From positions 1-64,000 of the forward strand of contig CAJJDP010000077.1 of NCBI GenBank assembly GCA_905182995.1: a stretch of DNA of 64,000 nt, written 5' to 3'. Shown one piece after another: positions 62,435 to 64,000 of the stretch. The position numbers were made by a program, and so were the translations under genes. The notes under the pieces were generated by a model, which had not been told where the DNA came from, ran no database searches, and worked only from the letters and a program-made list of their open reading frames with translations. The DNA is from Paramecium octaurelia (Eukaryota; Ciliophora; Oligohymenophorea; Peniculida; Parameciidae). The number at the start of each line of letters is the position of its first letter. The first letter of the stretch is position 1.

Positions 62435-63654
62435 ATGATTTTCAGAATCTCCAGGTCCTGCTTTTCGAGTATTTCTGTCAAATTAGTACAATAGAATTTA
62501 TAAAGTCTAGCCCTCTTTCAAAGTGCACCATTTGGAACTTGACCAACTCCCTTAAACAGCCACTACGACATCAGCTGAATTGCTAGCATATTATAAGAGT
62601 ATGCAATTGCAAAGACGTATGGAAATTGCTTGTGACAATCTCTACAAACAGAGATTGATTAGAGGTACATCATGTCTAAATGCTTTCTAGGTTTCTTGCA
62701 TTTGGCCGACGGTCAAGAATCAATTTATGAAGGATTGCATGCAGGATTAACATTCGATGACTGCGTTATCACAGCTTACAGAGATCATTGCATCGCATTA
62801 CTCAGAGGTGATACTCCTCATCAGATTATTGCTGAAATGATGGCAAAACAAACAGGCAGCACAAAGGGTAAAGGAGGATCAATGCATTATTACAAAAAAG
62901 CCACCAATTTTTATGGTGGTCATGGAATTGTGGGTGCCCAAATTCCATTGGGAACAGGATTGGCATTTGCTTAAAAGTATCTCAAAAAGCCAAATGTGAC
63001 TTTGATCATGTTTGGAGATGGAGCAGCCAATCAAGGATAATTGTATGAAGCTGCCAACATGGCTCAACTTTGGCATTTACCAGCTATCTATTTCATCGAA
63101 AACAACTTGTTCGGTATGGGAACATCAATTGACAGAGCCAGTGCCAATACCAAGTTCTACACCAGAGGAGATGTCATTCCAGGAATATAAGTATATATAT
63201 TAGCAATGTATCAGATTGATGGAAACAACGTATTCTAAGTTAGAGAGACACTCAAATTCGCCAAGAAACACTGTCTCGAAAAGGGACCAATCTTCATTGA
63301 AGCCATGACTTACAGATATCACGGTCATTCCATGAGTGATCCAGGTGTCACCTACAGAACAAGAGAGGAAGTTCAATAATAGAGAAAGACCAGAGATTGT
63401 ATCAACTATGTTAAAAACATTATTCTTGAAAACAAAGTGGCTGATGAACATTAATTGGAAGTATTTGATTGCTTTATTCCAAATAGGAAATTGATAACAC
63501 TGCTTAAAATGAAATTGATATTGCAGTTGAATAGGCCAAAGTTGATCCAGTTCCACCAAGCACTGAATTGACAACTGATGTTTATGTTGACAATTAGAAT
63601 CATTTCATTAGAGGAATCTTATATAAGGATAGCATTCTACCAAAGAGTTAATGA
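62435..63654 (+). CDS. PDHA1: pyruvate dehydrogenase E1 alpha subunit, mitochondrial, 372 residues
   Basis: Five exons are joined over introns at 62486-62510, 62665-62690, 63191-63214 and 63461-63486, giving 373 codons. The N-terminus is a typical mitochondrial targeting peptide ([17 protein letters not shown]). Family marks are [30 protein letters not shown], the thiamine diphosphate motif GDGAANQG ... ENNLFGMGT, and the phosphorylation loop [20 protein letters not shown]. With the beta subunit it decarboxylates pyruvate and passes the acetyl group to E2. The phosphorylation-site loop suggests kinase control. The third intron is a multiple of three with no stop. Confidence 0.96.
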
Positions 63655-63717
63655 TAAATTACCATTTAGAAAAATAATATATACACACCTAATATATTTA
63701 TTAATCTCAACAAAGAT

Positions 63718-64000
63718 TCAAATATCTAAAATATCATGTTCTTCTGAATTGAAGACTTAACTGAAAAAGAAATGCTTGGATGTGGATTTAGGAAGTATTC
63801 TAAGAATATTTTCAATATCTTTCCGATACCCTAAGTCTGTTGTTTGACTAAACTCCTGAAAAACTACACTCTCCAAGAATATTGGATTCAAATACTTCTA
63901 TTAAATCACATAATATAAGCGATCTGCTGTACCCACAACAATCTAAGCTTCCTGTAAGTACTTTCGATCTTAAACAATAGAATTCTTTTTTGAAACTTGA
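63718..64000 (-). CDS. DEAD-box-like helicase with altered motifs, partial
   Basis: The frame enters from the window edge and ends at TGA 63718-63720. It aligns by eye with the middle of DEAD-box RNA helicases: QIVVGTADRLYYVI (motif Ib, normally GTPGRL), SVVFQEFSQTTDLGYRKDIE (motif II, normally DEAD) and HFFFSQVF (motif III, normally SAT). The surrounding residues (LGYRKDIENILRILPKS) are well conserved. Loss of DEAD would remove ATP hydrolysis, so this is either a degenerate pseudo-helicase or a pseudogene. The frame may continue through a further intron. Confidence 0.65.

Overview
The window reads as macronuclear DNA of a ciliate, most probably a Paramecium species. Long reading frames open only when TAA and TAG are read as glutamine and TGA is the sole stop. 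Nearly every multi-exon gene needs introns of about 22-37 bases that start GTA and usually end TAG, which is the Paramecium style. The DNA is AT-rich and genes lie tens of bases apart on both strands. With this code about 30 genes can be read, and exon lengths sum to whole codons in almost all of them. Identities rest on motifs read by eye; no database search was possible.

Layout. 1-1016: weak remains of one or two genes plus a GC-richer patch. 1543-4005: WD40 protein. 4006-6714: decayed coding sequence, included in a duplicated block. 6715-14722 (-): giant P4-ATPase/guanylyl cyclase. 14938-16941: an unidentified gene and an ankyrin protein. 17040-23214: 1972-residue armadillo/HEAT-type protein with a PH-like end. 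23794-27796: membrane RBR ubiquitin ligase and a UBXN6-like p97 cofactor. 27871-28713 (-): alpha-tubulin acetyltransferase. 29005-34332: zinc-ribbon membrane protein, acidic protein, SNM1/Artemis-type nuclease, unidentified gene, cytochrome b5 protein, EF-hand protein. 34709-42187: OSCA/TMEM63 channel, a small gene, a single-pass membrane protein, XPD helicase of TFIIH. 42433-47393 (-): gamma-glutamyl hydrolase, small membrane protein, two paralogous protein kinases. 48483-52381: Ulp1-type protease, zinc-finger protein with 10-residue repeats, small gene, ribosomal protein L10a. 53035-55767: duplicated block with a helix-turn-helix gene. 55820-64000: NAA15, a damaged propeller-like gene, a Cdc25-like phosphatase, an unidentified gene, pyruvate dehydrogenase E1 alpha and the edge of a DEAD-box-like helicase.

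Three direct duplications of 1337-1366 bases (4229/5593, 23818/25156, 53035/54402) are each separated by a single n. They look like unmerged overlaps of contig ends, so the extra copies of the cyclase tail, the RBR gene and the helix-turn-helix gene should not be counted as real paralogues.

Functional themes are ubiquitin-like signalling and p97 (RBR ligase, UBXN6, Ulp1 protease, zinc-finger protein), DNA repair and transcription (SNM1, XPD), cilia and signalling (tubulin acetylation, cGMP synthesis, kinases, EF-hand, OSCA) and housekeeping (L10a, NAA15, PDH). I found no CRISPR array, rRNA, tRNA, telomere repeat or intact transposon. The most unusual items are the large armadillo/PH protein, the DEAD-box-like gene with an altered motif II, and several reading frames interrupted by in-frame TGA.
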